Shown in pieces: positions 35,582-47,948 of a stretch of 64,000 nt of DNA. A program made the position numbers and the translations under genes. Below the pieces are notes generated by a model. It ran no database searches. It saw only the letters and a program-made list of their open reading frames with translations, and was not told where the DNA came from. This DNA comes from Ptiloglossa arizonensis. Taxonomy: Eukaryota; Arthropoda; Insecta; Hymenoptera; Colletidae. The stretch is taken from positions 13,208,811 to 13,272,810 of the forward strand of contig NC_135058.1 of the NCBI RefSeq assembly GCF_051014685.1, written 5' to 3'. The stretch's first letter is position 1. Every line of letters starts with the position of its first letter.

Positions 35582-37610
35582 ATCGAGGGGGCAGCTCGCT
35601 CCCGCAATTCCAGTGTTTTATGTTCGCGCCTATGCATGCGTAACGAGCTCGGGGGTCGTAACTCTCGGCGCGAACCGACTGCTTCGGGACCGGTGACCGA
35701 ATAAACGGTTAACAATCGTTTACACCGGGATAACGGCCCGGTGGAACGCGTCCTTTTCGTTCGTGTTTTTGCGCGATCCTCTTCCGGACGAAAAATCGCT
35801 CCGCTAACGAACGATGCCCCGGCGCGAAAAAAATCGCTCGTACACTCTGCCACTTACTACCACCGGTGCACGCCAGACGCGAGAGACTTCCGATCGGTAG
35901 AATAAGATCGATGACGCGCGTTCTACCGAACGGGAGACCGATCGCGCTTCTCTCCGCCGTGTCTGTGCTGCTACGGACAGAATCCCTCGTACCGAGTGTA
36001 CGATGAACCTTCGTAGCTGTTCTCTTTCTCGAACAACCAGAACGGAGCGGATCGACGTGGACGCGATGGAACGATCGCTTTTTAAGACCTTAGTCAGCGA
36101 CAATTGTTTGCACATCGGATCGTTGGCTCTTCGAACTTTGCGCGTACGAGATCGGTCGTGCGGTGAACGCCTATTGGCATCAAGCTTTTGCTCGGTGCAA
36201 CGCGAACGAGGAAATGATCTATGGTCGATGGCCCACTGCATTCGAGCACTCCTCTCGTCCGAACTGTGCAAACGAAAAAATAAATACTCGACGATTTTCC
36301 GTAGGTCGACCATGTTTCCATCGAACAGCCGATATCTCCCAATAGCTACGGAGTCGATTTTTGTCTCGATCGTTGAGACGGTATAACGACCTAAACCTAG
36401 GTAACGGAGGAGCGTTTCGCGTTTTCCTTCCCGATCCGTCTTAATTGGACGGTACGGCGGTATTTCCCTGCGCAGGTTCGTACGGTGCACCTTTCCTCGT
36501 CCGGTCCGTCCTTTTAACGAATGCTCGCCCGGGCAATAAGAATTCCGTGTACGAAGCAATTGGGGAGGAACGTCCGTCAAGGACTAATAAACTGTCCACC
36601 GGGTTATACAAATGATTCTCGGTCCGGCTTGCGCGCTCCTATTCCGTAATGGCGGCGGCATTAACATAAGGATCTTTAACCGCGGCGTCGTCCCCCGAGC
36701 GAGCGATTTAATAACCAATCGTACACGGGCCGCATTCCGTCAATCCAGATGTATCCAATTAGTTAGTCCTGGGTAGGTAATGAGTTTTAGTACCTATTGA
36801 CAGCGGTCGCAGATGCACGGCCATTAGCAATTCTAAATGGTGTCGTGCGAGAGCCGGTCATTAGGAGTAAACGTAAATAATAATTACACGTTGGAGAACA
36901 ATCGGCGGTTGCCGTGGCGAATGTCCAGGTCGAGTAGTGGCCGGGGCTCGTTCACCGGGCTATCTTCTCCCCGTTCCTGGTCTTCGTTCCACGACTTTCC
37001 CCTCTTTCTTTCCCTGCCTATCCATTCTCTCGTTGGCTTCAGGCCCGTCTCCCTTCGAGCTGTCTCCTTCCATCGTGTTCCCGTTGAGCCGCAGCACGGC
37101 GCGGACCCGCGGCTCCTCCGAGCGCTAAATAAAGTAAAAGTTTAATGGCGCACATCCGTTGTTCCGATAGATATCTTAATGCGACCGGATTTTCAAGTCC
37201 CTTGAGATAAGTGCGCGCCGATGAAACCCAACGGCGCATGGGCCGATAAACGACGCCGTGGTTTCCCTCTCTCTCCGTCGTTCTCGTTCCCTCTCGTTCC
37301 ACCATCGGCGTTTTAGGTTTTTTGGCCGCCACGGGGACGCGGCCGTCTCTAATGACCGGCCCGCAACAATGTCGATCGACGAAAAGGTTATTAGGCGGGA
37401 TTCCGCGTCCACCGAGATCACGCCTCGATAAGACCCTCGAATTCATTGTGTTATTTTTGCGGCGAAGAACCCGCGATTCGCGCGGCCAGATACGCATCTC
37501 TCTCGTGTCAGCCGAGGTCTTGACTCTCCGTCGTCGTGTTGCACCGGCGCAGCCACCTTGCTCGAAAATTCTTGACGTCTCACCGACCGCTACGGGATGG
37601 TGGGGGAGCG
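35582..37610. other. No gene seen; long chance open frame
   Basis: A 258-codon minus-strand frame (35804-36580) has Arg/Ser-rich translation with no domain. 36650-36840 contains ggcggcggcattaacataagg, caattagttag and ccattagcaattc cores that could be regulatory. Confidence 0.45.
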
Positions 37611-37650
37611 GCCCAACTCGGCCCAACTCGGCCCGGCCGGGCCCGACCCG
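37611..37650. repeat. 10-bp repeat and GC palindrome
   Basis: gcccaactcg occurs twice (37611-37630), followed by two decayed decamers. ggcccggccgggcc (37630-37643) is a perfect palindrome. Confidence 0.8.
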
Positions 37651-38113
37651 GAGAGGTGGAATGCAACTGGAACTGGTAAATACCCGCCGCGGCGAGGATA
37701 CAAGGAGATCGAACAAGAGAGGAATAATTAAACGATGCACCGAATCGTTCGTTAACTTTCCACGGGCTGGTACGGGGAATTTTGGGCAGAAAATTTCTTC
37801 TCTCGGAAATGTTACGGCGAAATTCGACTCTTCCGAGTGGAAGATTTGTCTCGAGTCGCGCGCAAACTGGAGACTCGTTTTGCACGAAGAAACGCTGGAA
37901 GAAATTTTCACGGAAGTGTAATGTACACCCCGGTTGAACCAAATTGCACAAGGTGATTATTTTCGATTCGATTCGAGTACTCGTAGAGAACGACAGACCC
38001 TCGATTTTCGGTACCAAGTACTGGACTGTGATTAAGAATTAAGATAACGCACGAAACTGTACATCGAGCACGATTAATCTCAACACTCGTCATCGCGAAG
38101 CTCGCTGCGCAAG
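37651..38113. other. No gene seen
   Basis: Part of the 290-codon minus-strand open frame (37039-37911), the longest in the window. Its translation is low in recognisable motifs and spans the GC repeats. Confidence 0.5.
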
Positions 38114-38157
38114 ATCGTCGAGCGGACTAATCGTCGAGCGGGCTAATCGTCGAGAGG
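38114..38157 (+). repeat. 16-bp tandem repeat (atcgtcgagcgg(a/g)cta)
   Basis: Two full copies differing at one base and a partial third. Confidence 0.9.
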
Positions 38158-40099
38158 TGAGAGTGTCAAGGCAAAGGACAGGTAACACGGAGGGAGATAA
38201 AAATTGGGCCAACGACCCAAGTCGGGAAAGGGAGACCCGGTCAAATCAAATCGGAGAAAGAGGGAAACAGAGCAATGGTCGAGTTTAATCGGAACTAGGA
38301 GAGGGGATAGGTCAAAGACTCGAGTTTTCAAAAGGTATGCTTAATAAAGGAGCATGGATAAATTGTTGTAACAGTGTTGCGTTTCTTTGCAAAGTGTGCA
38401 AACGATGGACGATGTACAGAAATTGCTAACGATCAAGAACCGTTCGGAATATCGAATTGTCTTAACGCCCGAGTAACGGTTAAAACAGCGAGTAAATAAC
38501 GAAACTTCCCATTAACGTAACGCGGTATCGTGTTTCGCGAATAACGCGATTCAAAACTAACCGATCGGCCGAAGGATCCTGCAGCGACTCGTGTCCGGTA
38601 AAAGACGTATCGTCGAAAGTTATCGTCGGTACTTAATACACACTGTATTAAATCACAGAGTCTGGTTTCTGTCACAAATCACCCGTTTATCCGCCGTCTC
38701 CGTAAACTCGTACCAAAGCAACACGCGATACTAACCGACGATTACCGGTAACACGATCTACATTCGTCTACTAGGTGCCGCGTTCTTGTTTTACGGTCAT
38801 CCTCTTCTTCGTTGCGAGCGAACGTACGCCTCGGTCGATCGGTTTCTTTTACAATTTAACGTCGTTACGAGCATTTTTCTCGCAACGTCTCCGTTACCAA
38901 CGCGCAGACTGTAATCTCGTTGGCATAATTCCAATTTGAACGCTAAGAGGTAGTAATCGCGAGGTACCAATTACACCTGGCAGCCCGATAGACTTTGTTC
39001 TTGCACGCGCTTCGATGAATCAACCTTGCTCGGTTTCGCGATATTTTCGTTTTTCTACCGATACCGAACTCGATTTCGAATTTGACGCGTTGTTTCGTTC
39101 GTTGATTCGTTGGTTCGTCGTTCCCACGATCGAACGTGTATAGAAAAAGGGTATCGCTCCTTGTCCAACGTTTCGATGTCTTCGCGCGATTCTCGTCGAT
39201 CTGTATCGCGGCGAAACGGTTCTCCGGATACGATGGAGGAATTAAGCCACGATTAGTTACTGTTGCGGTGGAAATTAATTGTACACTGTCCAACGTCGAA
39301 CGGTGGGCGTGAACGAGGAAGTGAAGGAAAGCCACTGGTTATTACGAAGTCGGAGCCTTAATAACTTGTACCGCTTTCATAAACGTTTATCTCTCTCGGT
39401 CTCCGGTCTCTCCGTCTCTGTCCCTACCTCCCGTTGCAAATAGAATTAGGCAACAGTGCGCGGAACCGAGTCTGAATGGAACATTTCCAAGCGTAATCGG
39501 CATCCAGGGGCAATTCGCTCGTAACAACGATCAATTAACCGCTGTTTGCGGTGGTGGAGGGCGGCGGTACGATAGCTACAATTTTCTAAATTACGGCTCC
39601 TGAAAACCGGTAGTACGTTTCGGTGGCGTACAATGTATACCATGAACGGTGTGTCGTTTTGCGCCACGGTACGTTATCGTCGTCGTCGATCGACCATTTT
39701 ACATTTCAATATTCGCGCGTGCGATAATAATAGCAATCGGGACGTCATTTTAAACGAAATTGAATTGTCCCTGCACCGTGGGATGAATGCAATTTTTCGC
39801 GTTCGATTTCCAGAACGATATTGGAATTTCACGGAGGAAATTCACCGATTGGGAAGACGCGAAGGACGTCTTGAGGTCGTTTCAATTTTACATGTCAAAT
39901 TGGAATCCGTGGACTCTTCAACGCGATCGGAAAGAACGTACGATCGTACGGGAGGATCTAGAAACGAAGAGGGAACGAATATTGATCGCGAAGTCGATAA
40001 AAAGCACGAATACTTTCCTTCGCGATTATCTCGCGCAAAAAGAACAGAACTAGAAACGTTCCAAGTGTGTCAGGGGCGAGATGCAGCTGAAATACTGTT
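38158..40099. other. No gene seen
   Basis: Nothing recognised. CT-rich near 39390-39430. Confidence 0.5.
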
Positions 40100-40258
40100 A
40101 TTAAAATCCAACATCGATTATTAAAACCCAACCTGAATTTGTCAAAGCTTAGCCTCGATTTACCACTGATTAATACCTAACCTCGATTTACCACGCGTTA
40201 AAACCTAACCGCAATTTACCGCGCGTTAAAACCTGACCTCGATTTAAAATCTGGCATC
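40100..40258 (+). repeat. 28-bp minisatellite
   Basis: About five copies of ttaaaacctaacctcgattt plus taccacgcg. Two adjacent copies at about 40170-40226 are exactly 28 bases each; outer copies have indels. Confidence 0.85.
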
Positions 40259-40268
40259 GAGGTACTAC

Positions 40269-40391
40269 TCGTCGAAACGTAATCTCTCGCCATTGTTCGT
40301 TGAAACGTAATCTAGATATCTCGCGATTATCCGTCGAAAGGTAATCGAAATTCCTTGCGATCGTTCGTTAAAAGGTGATCTAAAATTCTCG
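40269..40391 (+). repeat. Second minisatellite, 27-35 bp unit
   Basis: Four copies of (t)tcgt(c/t)gaaa(c/g)gtaatct with an AT-rich tail ending in tcgc(g)att. It directly follows the 28-bp array but uses a different unit. Confidence 0.75.
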
Positions 40392-41601
40392 CTTTCAGCG
40401 ACGAGTCTCGATCGTCGACAGCTACGAGAAAAAGAGACGAGGACCTGGCGCGGGTAATTAAAAAAGAACGCGAACGGTTGAAAGTCGATCGCGGCGCGAT
40501 ACGATTCGTAAAAATTGGAATCGGTTGGAGCGAAGGGAAAGGTGGAACGACAGCTGGAATAACCGGGAGGAATAAAATAACGGGGATGGTTTTGAGCAGG
40601 AAGGGACGGCGGGCATTTCGGACTGACAAATTCAAAACATTCCTATTAAGCATCGGTCGGGCTCCGGTTGGCGCAAAATCGAGCAGAAGGAGAGGGAAAA
40701 AAAGTGGGGTTCTCCAGATATAATCCCGACGTTCCGGCAGTCAGTTGATCAATATTCCTGTCAAAGGGATGGCTCGGGCGGCGATCGGAGGGACGATCGG
40801 GCCGAACGATTACATTAGGGTCTCGTTGTCGACACTCCCGAAAAGAAACACGATCGCGGTGCCAAGGTGTAAGACGAGACGACGGAACGACGCGCAAACT
40901 CGAGAAGAGGTGGACGCGCGACACGGGACACGGAGACGGGAGGACAGGTCGGTTGATGTTTAAGAGACCAACGGACGAGTAAATATTCGTGCACGGTGGT
41001 GAGAGACAACCGCGGGAGGACGAGGAACCCGTGAGTTCGAACGACACCGTATAGACGGTACCGTGGCAGGTGAGTTATATTCGTTAGCGGACCGGATGGC
41101 TCCAGACCCGGGCCCACAGGAACCCCGGGGGGAACGAGGTATCCCAGCTTTATTCCAGTTTAAACGGTCCGTCAAAGTCACCATTACCATTCCGGTTCGC
41201 GCGAACCATTTATTTACGCGGTGCCGGGACGCGCCGCTTATTTATAGCCGTCAATTAATTATCGCTGAATAATGAGCGCGCACAACCGCGGAATACATTA
41301 GCCGAATCGCCATTCTTACCGGCGTTTACTCGCGTCGGGGGCGGCCGATTCTCCGGCCGAGTTCCCCCCTCTACCCTTCACCGTCCCTCTCCCTCGCGGT
41401 CGGCTCTTCCCCTCCACACCCCACACCCTCGAAGGCCGGCTTCGATTTGTTCGGAACGAGCTTACCTGTCCATGCGTGGTTCATTGTTCGTGTCCCTGAA
41501 CGACACGGCACGACTGTGGTCTTCGTTGTACACTCCCTGTTAAGCTGAAATAGGATCCGGTTCAGGTGTTGTCCTTTATGGTCGAGTAGGAAAAAAAGAC
41601 C
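40392..41601. other. No gene seen
   Basis: A donor-like cag|gtgagt lies at 41066-41073. 41180-41320 has taatta/ttattta cores that may be regulatory. No exon is supported. Confidence 0.45.
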
Positions 41602-41682
41602 CACGACTCTCTCTGTCTCTCTCTTTCTCTCTTTCTCTCCGTATCTCCGTCTCTCCGGCCGGAGAGAGAGAAAGAGAGGTAA
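41602..41682. repeat. CT/GA hairpin
   Basis: An interrupted CT run (41602-41656) meets a GA run (41661-41678) through a perfect 18-bp palindrome, tctctccggccggagaga (41650-41667). The outer CT and GA tracts can extend the stem imperfectly. Confidence 0.8.
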
Positions 41683-43639
41683 ATTAATTTGCCTCCGCGG
41701 CGAAATTGATGCACTTATCGGTGGTATCGAGACCGCCGGGGAGCGCCGCCGCGCTCACCGTTAAGGTTTTTGCTTTCTTCTCTTCCGTTTGCGCGATCGA
41801 TGGATTCGAGTACACGCGTGGCTGTGCCGTAATTGGCGGATACGCCACGATGGTAAACAGACCGTGAAGCTTTTTTGAAGAAAACGAATTTTCCATTCTT
41901 GGAACCCGACCTTTGGTTTCGAAGAAGACATTTTGTCTTTGTAGAACCTAGCGAACGCTTCCGAAGAAGACGAAATCGTCTTTTCGGAACTTGGTCGACG
42001 ACTTTGAAGATGAATTTCGCCTTTAGAACTGAACTCGAACGAAACGAGCAAAGCTTGGTTCACGCGACAGACGACCTTTCCGCGTTAACCCAGACTCGAT
42101 CCAAACACGTTTAACACGGTCCTTGCGTCTCTAGCATTCGTTCGAACAGTTGTCGCACTCGAACTCGGTACTTTGTGACCTTCGTGAACGATTCTCGTCG
42201 ATACAACGATTCCTTTTCTCGTAAAGTCGGAAAGCACCTAAAAGAACCCCTCCTTCTCTCGTCCAGGTAGAGACGAAGACGTTCGAGGGTAGTCCCAGGG
42301 CTCATCGATTACGCGCGTATACGGTGTTGAGTGCGGTCTCGCGAGTATATATGGGACGCGGTCGAATAATAATAAACGGGGATAAATAGCTAACGAAGGA
42401 CGCGAATGGTCGCATGGCTATTGCCCATTCATATAGACGCGGGCAGAGCCGTGCGGAGCCGCGGCAGACGCGGGGGGGTGCGCTCTGGCAAACTGCGCTT
42501 GTCCACCGGGGACAATAAATGACATTGGACGGTGGTTCTCGCGACGATACGACGGCACGACCGCCAGTTTCTACCCGGTTCCTCTCCTCTCCTCTTTCTC
42601 CTCTCTGTTGGACCGTCTCGGTCTCGGTCTCCGGCGACTCCTCCGGTTCCACCGCTCCTCCGTCTCGGGTCCTCTCGGTCGTCCTCTTCTGGCTCCTTCG
42701 TCGGAGCGTAGGCAGGTTGGCATACGAGCCGCGGTCAACTCGCCAGCTCCTCTCTCTGCTCTAATGAGCTTGCTATTATTTGCTTTATTGAATGCAATTA
42801 GAGCTTACTCCGTGTCCCTGTCCCCGACCGTTCCCCGCCGCGCCGGCTCTTTGCGCGAGTCCGTCCTCTCCTCCGTCCGGTACTCGGCGCGTTCTCCTCG
42901 TCTTTGGCCGCGCGCGGTGGTGGGCTCTCCGCACAGCCACGGCCGCCGGGTAATCCGCGGCTCCGTGGCACCGTGTCGGTGAATAAACCGTGCGTCGAAC
43001 GTCTACGTGGAACGTACGCGTGTACGCCGACGGTGTATCGCCGAGAGGAGACGGCGGGGCATAGCAATCAGCCACAGACATGCATCCGCACACTACTGTG
43101 TAATTTCTAGAACAAAAACCTCGCCCGTAATTGTGTTCATTATCTTCGGGGGCTCCAGAAACAAAGCTGCGGGGCGACGAGGATAGCGAGCGAGCAACAG
43201 AGAGAGAGAGAAGGTTCGTTTATCGCATGCCCTGGAACCAAGTCCCCCTAGAAGCATTTAGTCGAAATACAAAATGTAGGCGCGCGAGTCCAGTCGCGGC
43301 AGCAACGATACTTTGCTCGCGCAAATGACGCGCAACGCTGCGTGCAAGAACACGATCGTAACGACGAAGTTGAAAGACGAGTCTCCGTGCGTGAACACGG
43401 AATGAACTAACGACTGATGTACACGGGTGCGGAACGATGAAAATCGGAGAAGAGGGAGAACACTGCGGGCAAACGGTGATCGGTAAACGGTGAACGAAGC
43501 GAACGATGCGCGAAAAACCCGAAACTGCACGAGGAACGAGTTAGAACGGTAGAACACTACTCTATTTGGAACTAGGTTGCTAGCTAATCCGAGCTCCGGA
43601 GACAAAACATTCCGAGGAGCAGCTCCAGAGATTCCTAAG
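41683..43639. other. No gene seen; C/T-rich 42,540-42,760
   Basis: A pyrimidine-rich plus strand with tctcggtctcggtctcc-type words lies near 42618. 42755-42810 is an AT-rich island with taatgagcttgctattattt and gcaattag. Confidence 0.5.
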
Positions 43640-44129
43640 GACTCTCCGCGAGTCCAGGTACCGCGCGTAGGTACCGAGAAAAGGTGAGAGTAACCGCAGG
43701 TGAGGTCTGGGTTAAGACCGTGATGTCGAAGCGAAGATGGTGGCCGAGAAGTATTACCCCCCGATGTCGAGCTTAACCGTCTAATTGTAAGTCGTTTAAA
43801 GTAGGGTACGATGCAATCATCCCACCTGACTCCGAAAACGTAGCGAGCGCAACGTTCAAGAGGGCCGTGCCGAACCCGATATTCAACGGGTCAGTTAGGT
43901 CCCCGTACAGCAAACACCCGTAATCAATTACAGGGAGGAGCTCTAATCACATGCCCACGCGTATTTATGGGAAGAGAATCGCTGCTAACCCCGTGTCTAG
44001 ACGGAGTAGCAAAAATCCCGAGGGCGATAGACTCGATACACTCTCCACGAGATAGGGCGTTACGTATCGCAACACCCAGGTACTGTGCAGCGATCGTAAG
44101 TTGCCAAGACCCTGCAAACCGAACGACAG
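43640..44129. other. Unidentified block of distinct composition
   Basis: Compared with flanks this block has fewer cga/tcg words and more mixed, structured words such as cccgatattcaacgggtc (a cccg...cgggt stem), ggtaccgcgcgtaggtacc and gtaatcaattac. It leads directly into the duplicated segment starting at 44130. It does not match rRNA or a transposon that I can name. It may be part of an old mobile element or a structured non-coding transcript. Confidence 0.3.
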
Positions 44130-44890
44130 GGGGGCAAGGGGGATCGGGCTCTTACTCCACCCAATCTCCATCAAGGATCCCCGCGTTTAGGCGCTAAGCG
44201 GACGCGTTGCATAGGAGTAGAATCTTCGTATCCCTGGGTAGTGTACAAAACCGATTACGAGGATTTCGTCACGCAAGGGAATTTCTCGGGTATGTTTGTA
44301 CAATTACGGACACTTTTTGCTACTGTTACATTTATAAGATCGAGAGTACTTTCAGCTACAATGTCTTAGATTGCACAGGAGTAGAATCTTCGTGCAAAAC
44401 CTTATCCGCAAGAAAATTCCTCGTGTATATTTACGAAATTATCTCCGGTACAGATCTGAACAAAATTGTACTTTAAAGGAGGATGTTGAAAAGTGATCAA
44501 AATTTGAGTACTTCGAACATCGAGGCTCGAACATCGAGGTTGTGTTACGAAAGGTACGGGGATCTTTCAGTCTAGCTGAATATTTCGGGTCCGTGTCTAC
44601 GCCAATGCGGCTCGTTGCTCGTTACAGTCTCGGTCTGTTTAGATGCCTGCTCGCGACATTCGTCGCGCGATAGATATTCTACGCGCGATGGTCTCGACCA
44701 ATAACGAAACTGCGTGCAATTAGCTGGACGACCGATCCAATTTCCTCGTCGGTCTACAATCTCCGCACGGTATTCGAAGACAATATCGATACCACGACTC
44801 ATCCGTCCGACTTTCCCCGGGTTCCTAACCCTACGAAGAACAACGACTCTGGTCTCGTCTCGAACGAAACGAGCAATCGTAGAGACTTAA
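44130..44890 (+). repeat. Diverged duplicated segment, copy 1
   Basis: Pairs with copy 2 about 4.57 kb downstream. Shared anchors: cccaatctccatc..ggat(c/t)ccc (44158), cgctaagcg (44192), ttgca.aggagtagaatcttc with gtatc (44208), ggtccgtgtctacgccaatg with gc (44589), ccaataacgaaa..cg(c/t)gt(g)caatt (44698) and tctggtctcg..gaacgaaac (44848). Inside copy 1 the ttgcacaggagtagaatctt word recurs at 44371, so copy 1 also holds an internal tandem repeat of about 163 bp with a shared cgcaag(g/a)aaattcctcg/tgtatat tail. No coding capacity is seen. Confidence 0.7.
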
Positions 44891-45829
44891 CCCAGGTCGG
44901 AACCCGGGAGATATCACGATTCGTTGAACGTCGATATCCCCGGATAGGTAACTGGCGCGCAAATAAAAACGACGTCGAAAAGCTATACTTGGCCTGGCGG
45001 AGAGCGCACGCCTCGAGTCACAGAGATACGAATTAAAGAGAAGCGGCCCTGAGAGAAAATAGAAAAGAGTGTAACGAAAGAGAGAAAGACAGAGAGAAAA
45101 CGCGGGATATCCATAGCGTCGGATATCACGAAACGCGGGGTACTTCCGCCGTGAGCGCGTTCCATCCTCCTCGGGATCGGTCGGTGCCGGCACGGTGCAT
45201 TCAGCCCCTGCTGAAATTACCGATTTCTTGCGCGCGTGATTCGGTAGCGCGCGATCCTTGACCCGCCACTTTTCCCCGGTCGTTTCGTTTCACCGATCGA
45301 CTTTCCTTCGGCGAACGAACGACTCTCGCCGCGCGAACGTAACGCTGGAACACGCTCCCCGCGGCTGGTTTTTCCCGCGACGCTCTTGGAGCGCCACGGT
45401 CTGTACTTTGGCCGCGATTAGTCGGGCGCAATCTGTTCGTCGTTAGCTTTAATAGTGTTTGAATATCGTTCGCGAGAACCCCGGTTTCTTTCCACGGTTT
45501 ACGACCGACTCGGATTTAAATTGCCAGGGTACGTACCCGCACGCGTTGAACGCCGCGGGGCCAATCGTCCGAGAGAGATATCATCCCGACGGCACAACAC
45601 GGGGCAACGCGGAAATTCGGCGTAAATTGCGCCGAGAAAGCGTTCCGTTTAAAAACGAATCACCTGGATGCGCCACTAAGTGAGTTTTAATGATCACGGT
45701 GCACCGGGCGTCGCGCGCGCGAACATCCAGAGACGCGCGAACGAACGACCAACCGAGCGCCCATCGGACCGCTTCGGCTCGCTACTCGCACCGAAAATTC
45801 GCGCTCGATCGAGGAGTCATCGGCCTTAA
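44891..45829. other. No gene seen
   Basis: Nothing recognised. Confidence 0.5.
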
Positions 45830-45863
45830 CAGAGAGAGAGAGAGACAGAGAGAGAGAGAGAGG
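45830..45863. repeat. GA microsatellite
   Basis: agagagagagagagacagagagagagagag with one C interruption. Confidence 0.9.
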
Positions 45864-47162
45864 AAAGTAGAACTTCACGGCGATACGGACGAAAACGGGT
45901 CCACGCGTCTCTCCCACCGAACGATAATAACCCCGAGAACGGTCGGCTTCGAGAGTAATCGATGTTCCTGGGAAACGCGAACAACATTGTAACCGGGGTG
46001 ACCAGGCGCTCGTTGAGACGCCACGCGGGGAGATACGCTCGGAGAAAGCTTGGGGAATCGTTCGAGCGACGCTGCACGGACCTGGAAAATCGATCCATGG
46101 ATCTGTGAATTTTTTTTAGTATATATTGGACATTTTTTCGTCGATCTTAGTTACTCGAAGCAGTTCCTACTTGGCTGAACGGTAAAGATGGGGGTAAATA
46201 TTCCGATCTGGAGGATTGGCACTCTATCGGTACTCGAGGGTAGGTGGACGAGACACGGTTAAGTGTCTACGAGTTTGTTGAACTTTTTTCGTATCTGTGG
46301 TAAGTGGAACAATTATCCACGAGATGTTAGAAGAAACACCTTGGAAGAGATTCTACTATTTAGCACAGTGAAATAGTCACGACAAATGGTAATTTTTCTA
46401 ATCGAGAGATGAAGTTTCCGTGGATCTATCCACGTCTTTCATCGATCATTTTTTTCGTAGCTCGTCGGTCAACCATCAGCGTCTTCTTCGGGTGCTTCCG
46501 TCGCGCGTAATATCCCACGAGCCTTTTAAAATATGAGCAACGAATGTTTCTGCCATCCCTAATAGATTTCAAGCCATCAGTTTGCAACTGTTTACGTAAG
46601 AGGCCCCCCCTCGCAAAAATAGGTTAAGTCGATTACAGACGATATTGATAGCGTTAAAGCTTAGTAGATGAAACTGATGGATCGATCAATTTGTTGGGTT
46701 AGGTTAATAGGTTAATAGCGGCGGAATAGCTGTACCTCGCCTCTGCAACGTATCTACGCATTTATCTCCAGTTCTGCATAACGCTGTAGCGGCTAAGTTC
46801 GTAATATAATTAATACAGTTCATATTTCTTGCGTATAACCGAATCACGTGCCTCGGGGTTGTATTGAAATTTCAAAATGCGTAACTGATGGATCGACAAA
46901 TAATACAGCGATAATATCAGTTAGTACCCGGGAGAAACGGTGATGACGGTGATGAATACCGCTCGTAACATCGAACGTCTTTAAAATCGCTTAGTCCCGC
47001 GCGTTTCGTGTTTCCGCGACTCCGGTTGCGACGAAGAGACACCGAGATCGAGGATCGGGCCCTGTGAGCGATTTTTCGCCGCGACGGTCCCCCGTGCGGA
47101 TAGATCGAAGGCGGGGCCCGAAAGTAGCGATCGTCGATGAGTTTTCGAAAACGCGCGAGCAA
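45864..47162. other. No gene seen
   Basis: 46100-46920 is AT-richer with few CpG and no recognised element. Confidence 0.5.
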
Positions 47163-47390
47163 TTAAGTCGGGATCCACCGGGTGGAGCCACCGGGGCATA
47201 GTGTTCGCCGTGAACTTATTGTTAGCGCAGCGAGAGCCACTCCTCTTAATCCCCCGGCAAGGCTGCCACGGAGACTCCCCGTATCGCAACAGTTTGTTGA
47301 ACTTGAGAGCAACGGTTCGAGACCCCGTAGGATCCAGTGTCCGCGAGCCGTCGATAGCGAAACGAAGCACGGAACCATGGCAAGCTGGGT
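47163..47390. other. Unidentified block of distinct composition
   Basis: Like 43640-44129 this stretch has low tcg/cga density and mixed words (ggatccaccgggtggagcc stem-loop at 47170-47188, cccccggcaaggctgcc). A B-box-like ggttcgagacc lies at 47310-47320, but no A box or tRNA fold surrounds it. No identity is offered. Confidence 0.25.
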
Positions 47391-47430
47391 ACGTAGAGAG
47401 GTACCTACACGGAGAGGTACCTACCGAGGT
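47391..47430. repeat. Duplicated gagaggtacctac word
   Basis: gagaggtacctac occurs at about 47397 and 47413. Ggtacc is itself a palindrome. Confidence 0.7.
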
Positions 47431-47537
47431 TTTCCAGGGTTTCGTGCGAACCCGATAGGGTCTTCACGGGACGCGTACGCCATCGGTGCCGTGCAAAACG
47501 CGCGGTGGTCGCGCATACGTGCGCGTTCGTCTCGAAT

Positions 47538-47655
47538 GGAAAGGATAAAGGAGAGGCACGGGGAGAAAAGAGGGGCGCGAGGGAGGAGGAGAGGAGGAGA
47601 GGAGGGGAGGGGAGGGGAGGGGAGGAAGACGAGGAGAGAAAGAGCGAAACGTGGG
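47538..47655 (+). repeat. G/A-rich tract with (GGGGA)n core
   Basis: Over 100 bases of purines, including gga triplets and four ggggag pentamers at about 47602-47622. Several GGGG runs lie close together on the plus strand, so a G-quadruplex is conceivable. Confidence 0.85.
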
Positions 47656-47948
47656 GGATCGGCGCGGAAACCGGGGGTGAAGAGCGGGGTCTCGAGGTGG
47701 TGTAATCTACGTAGCGAGTAGGTAGGATGGGCGGTGGATACACCGGCTACGTATAAGTATAATGACTGGCACTTCTATGCATTATCATACCGCTGGGGCT
47801 GGCTCCGGTGGTGGCTGGCCGGTCCGTGCGGTGCCTGGGATCAGCCGTGGTCGGGGAGATGAATAATTTCAGGACGGGCACGCAATTACGTGCGCGTACG
47901 TCTCGCGTACCAAGTAGCCGGTCGACGGGCCGCGCACGCACACGCGGA
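47656..47948. other. No gene seen
   Basis: Nothing recognised. Confidence 0.45.

Noticed and set aside
35804..36580. 258-codon minus-strand open frame
   Set aside because: Arg/Ser-rich with no recognisable motif; overlaps plus-strand frames; no splice or start context.
37039..37911. Longest open frame (290 codons, minus strand)
   Set aside because: Translation has no domain, is rich in Arg/Ser/Gly, runs through GC decamers and overlaps a 199-codon frame on the other strand. The length is compatible with chance in CG-rich DNA.
43640..44200. Possible 28S/18S rRNA fragment
   Set aside because: The texture is reminiscent of structured RNA, but I could not place it on any conserved rRNA segment.
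47310..47320. B-box word ggttcgagacc as a tRNA gene
   Set aside because: No A box or D arm 30-45 bases upstream and the T stem does not pair.
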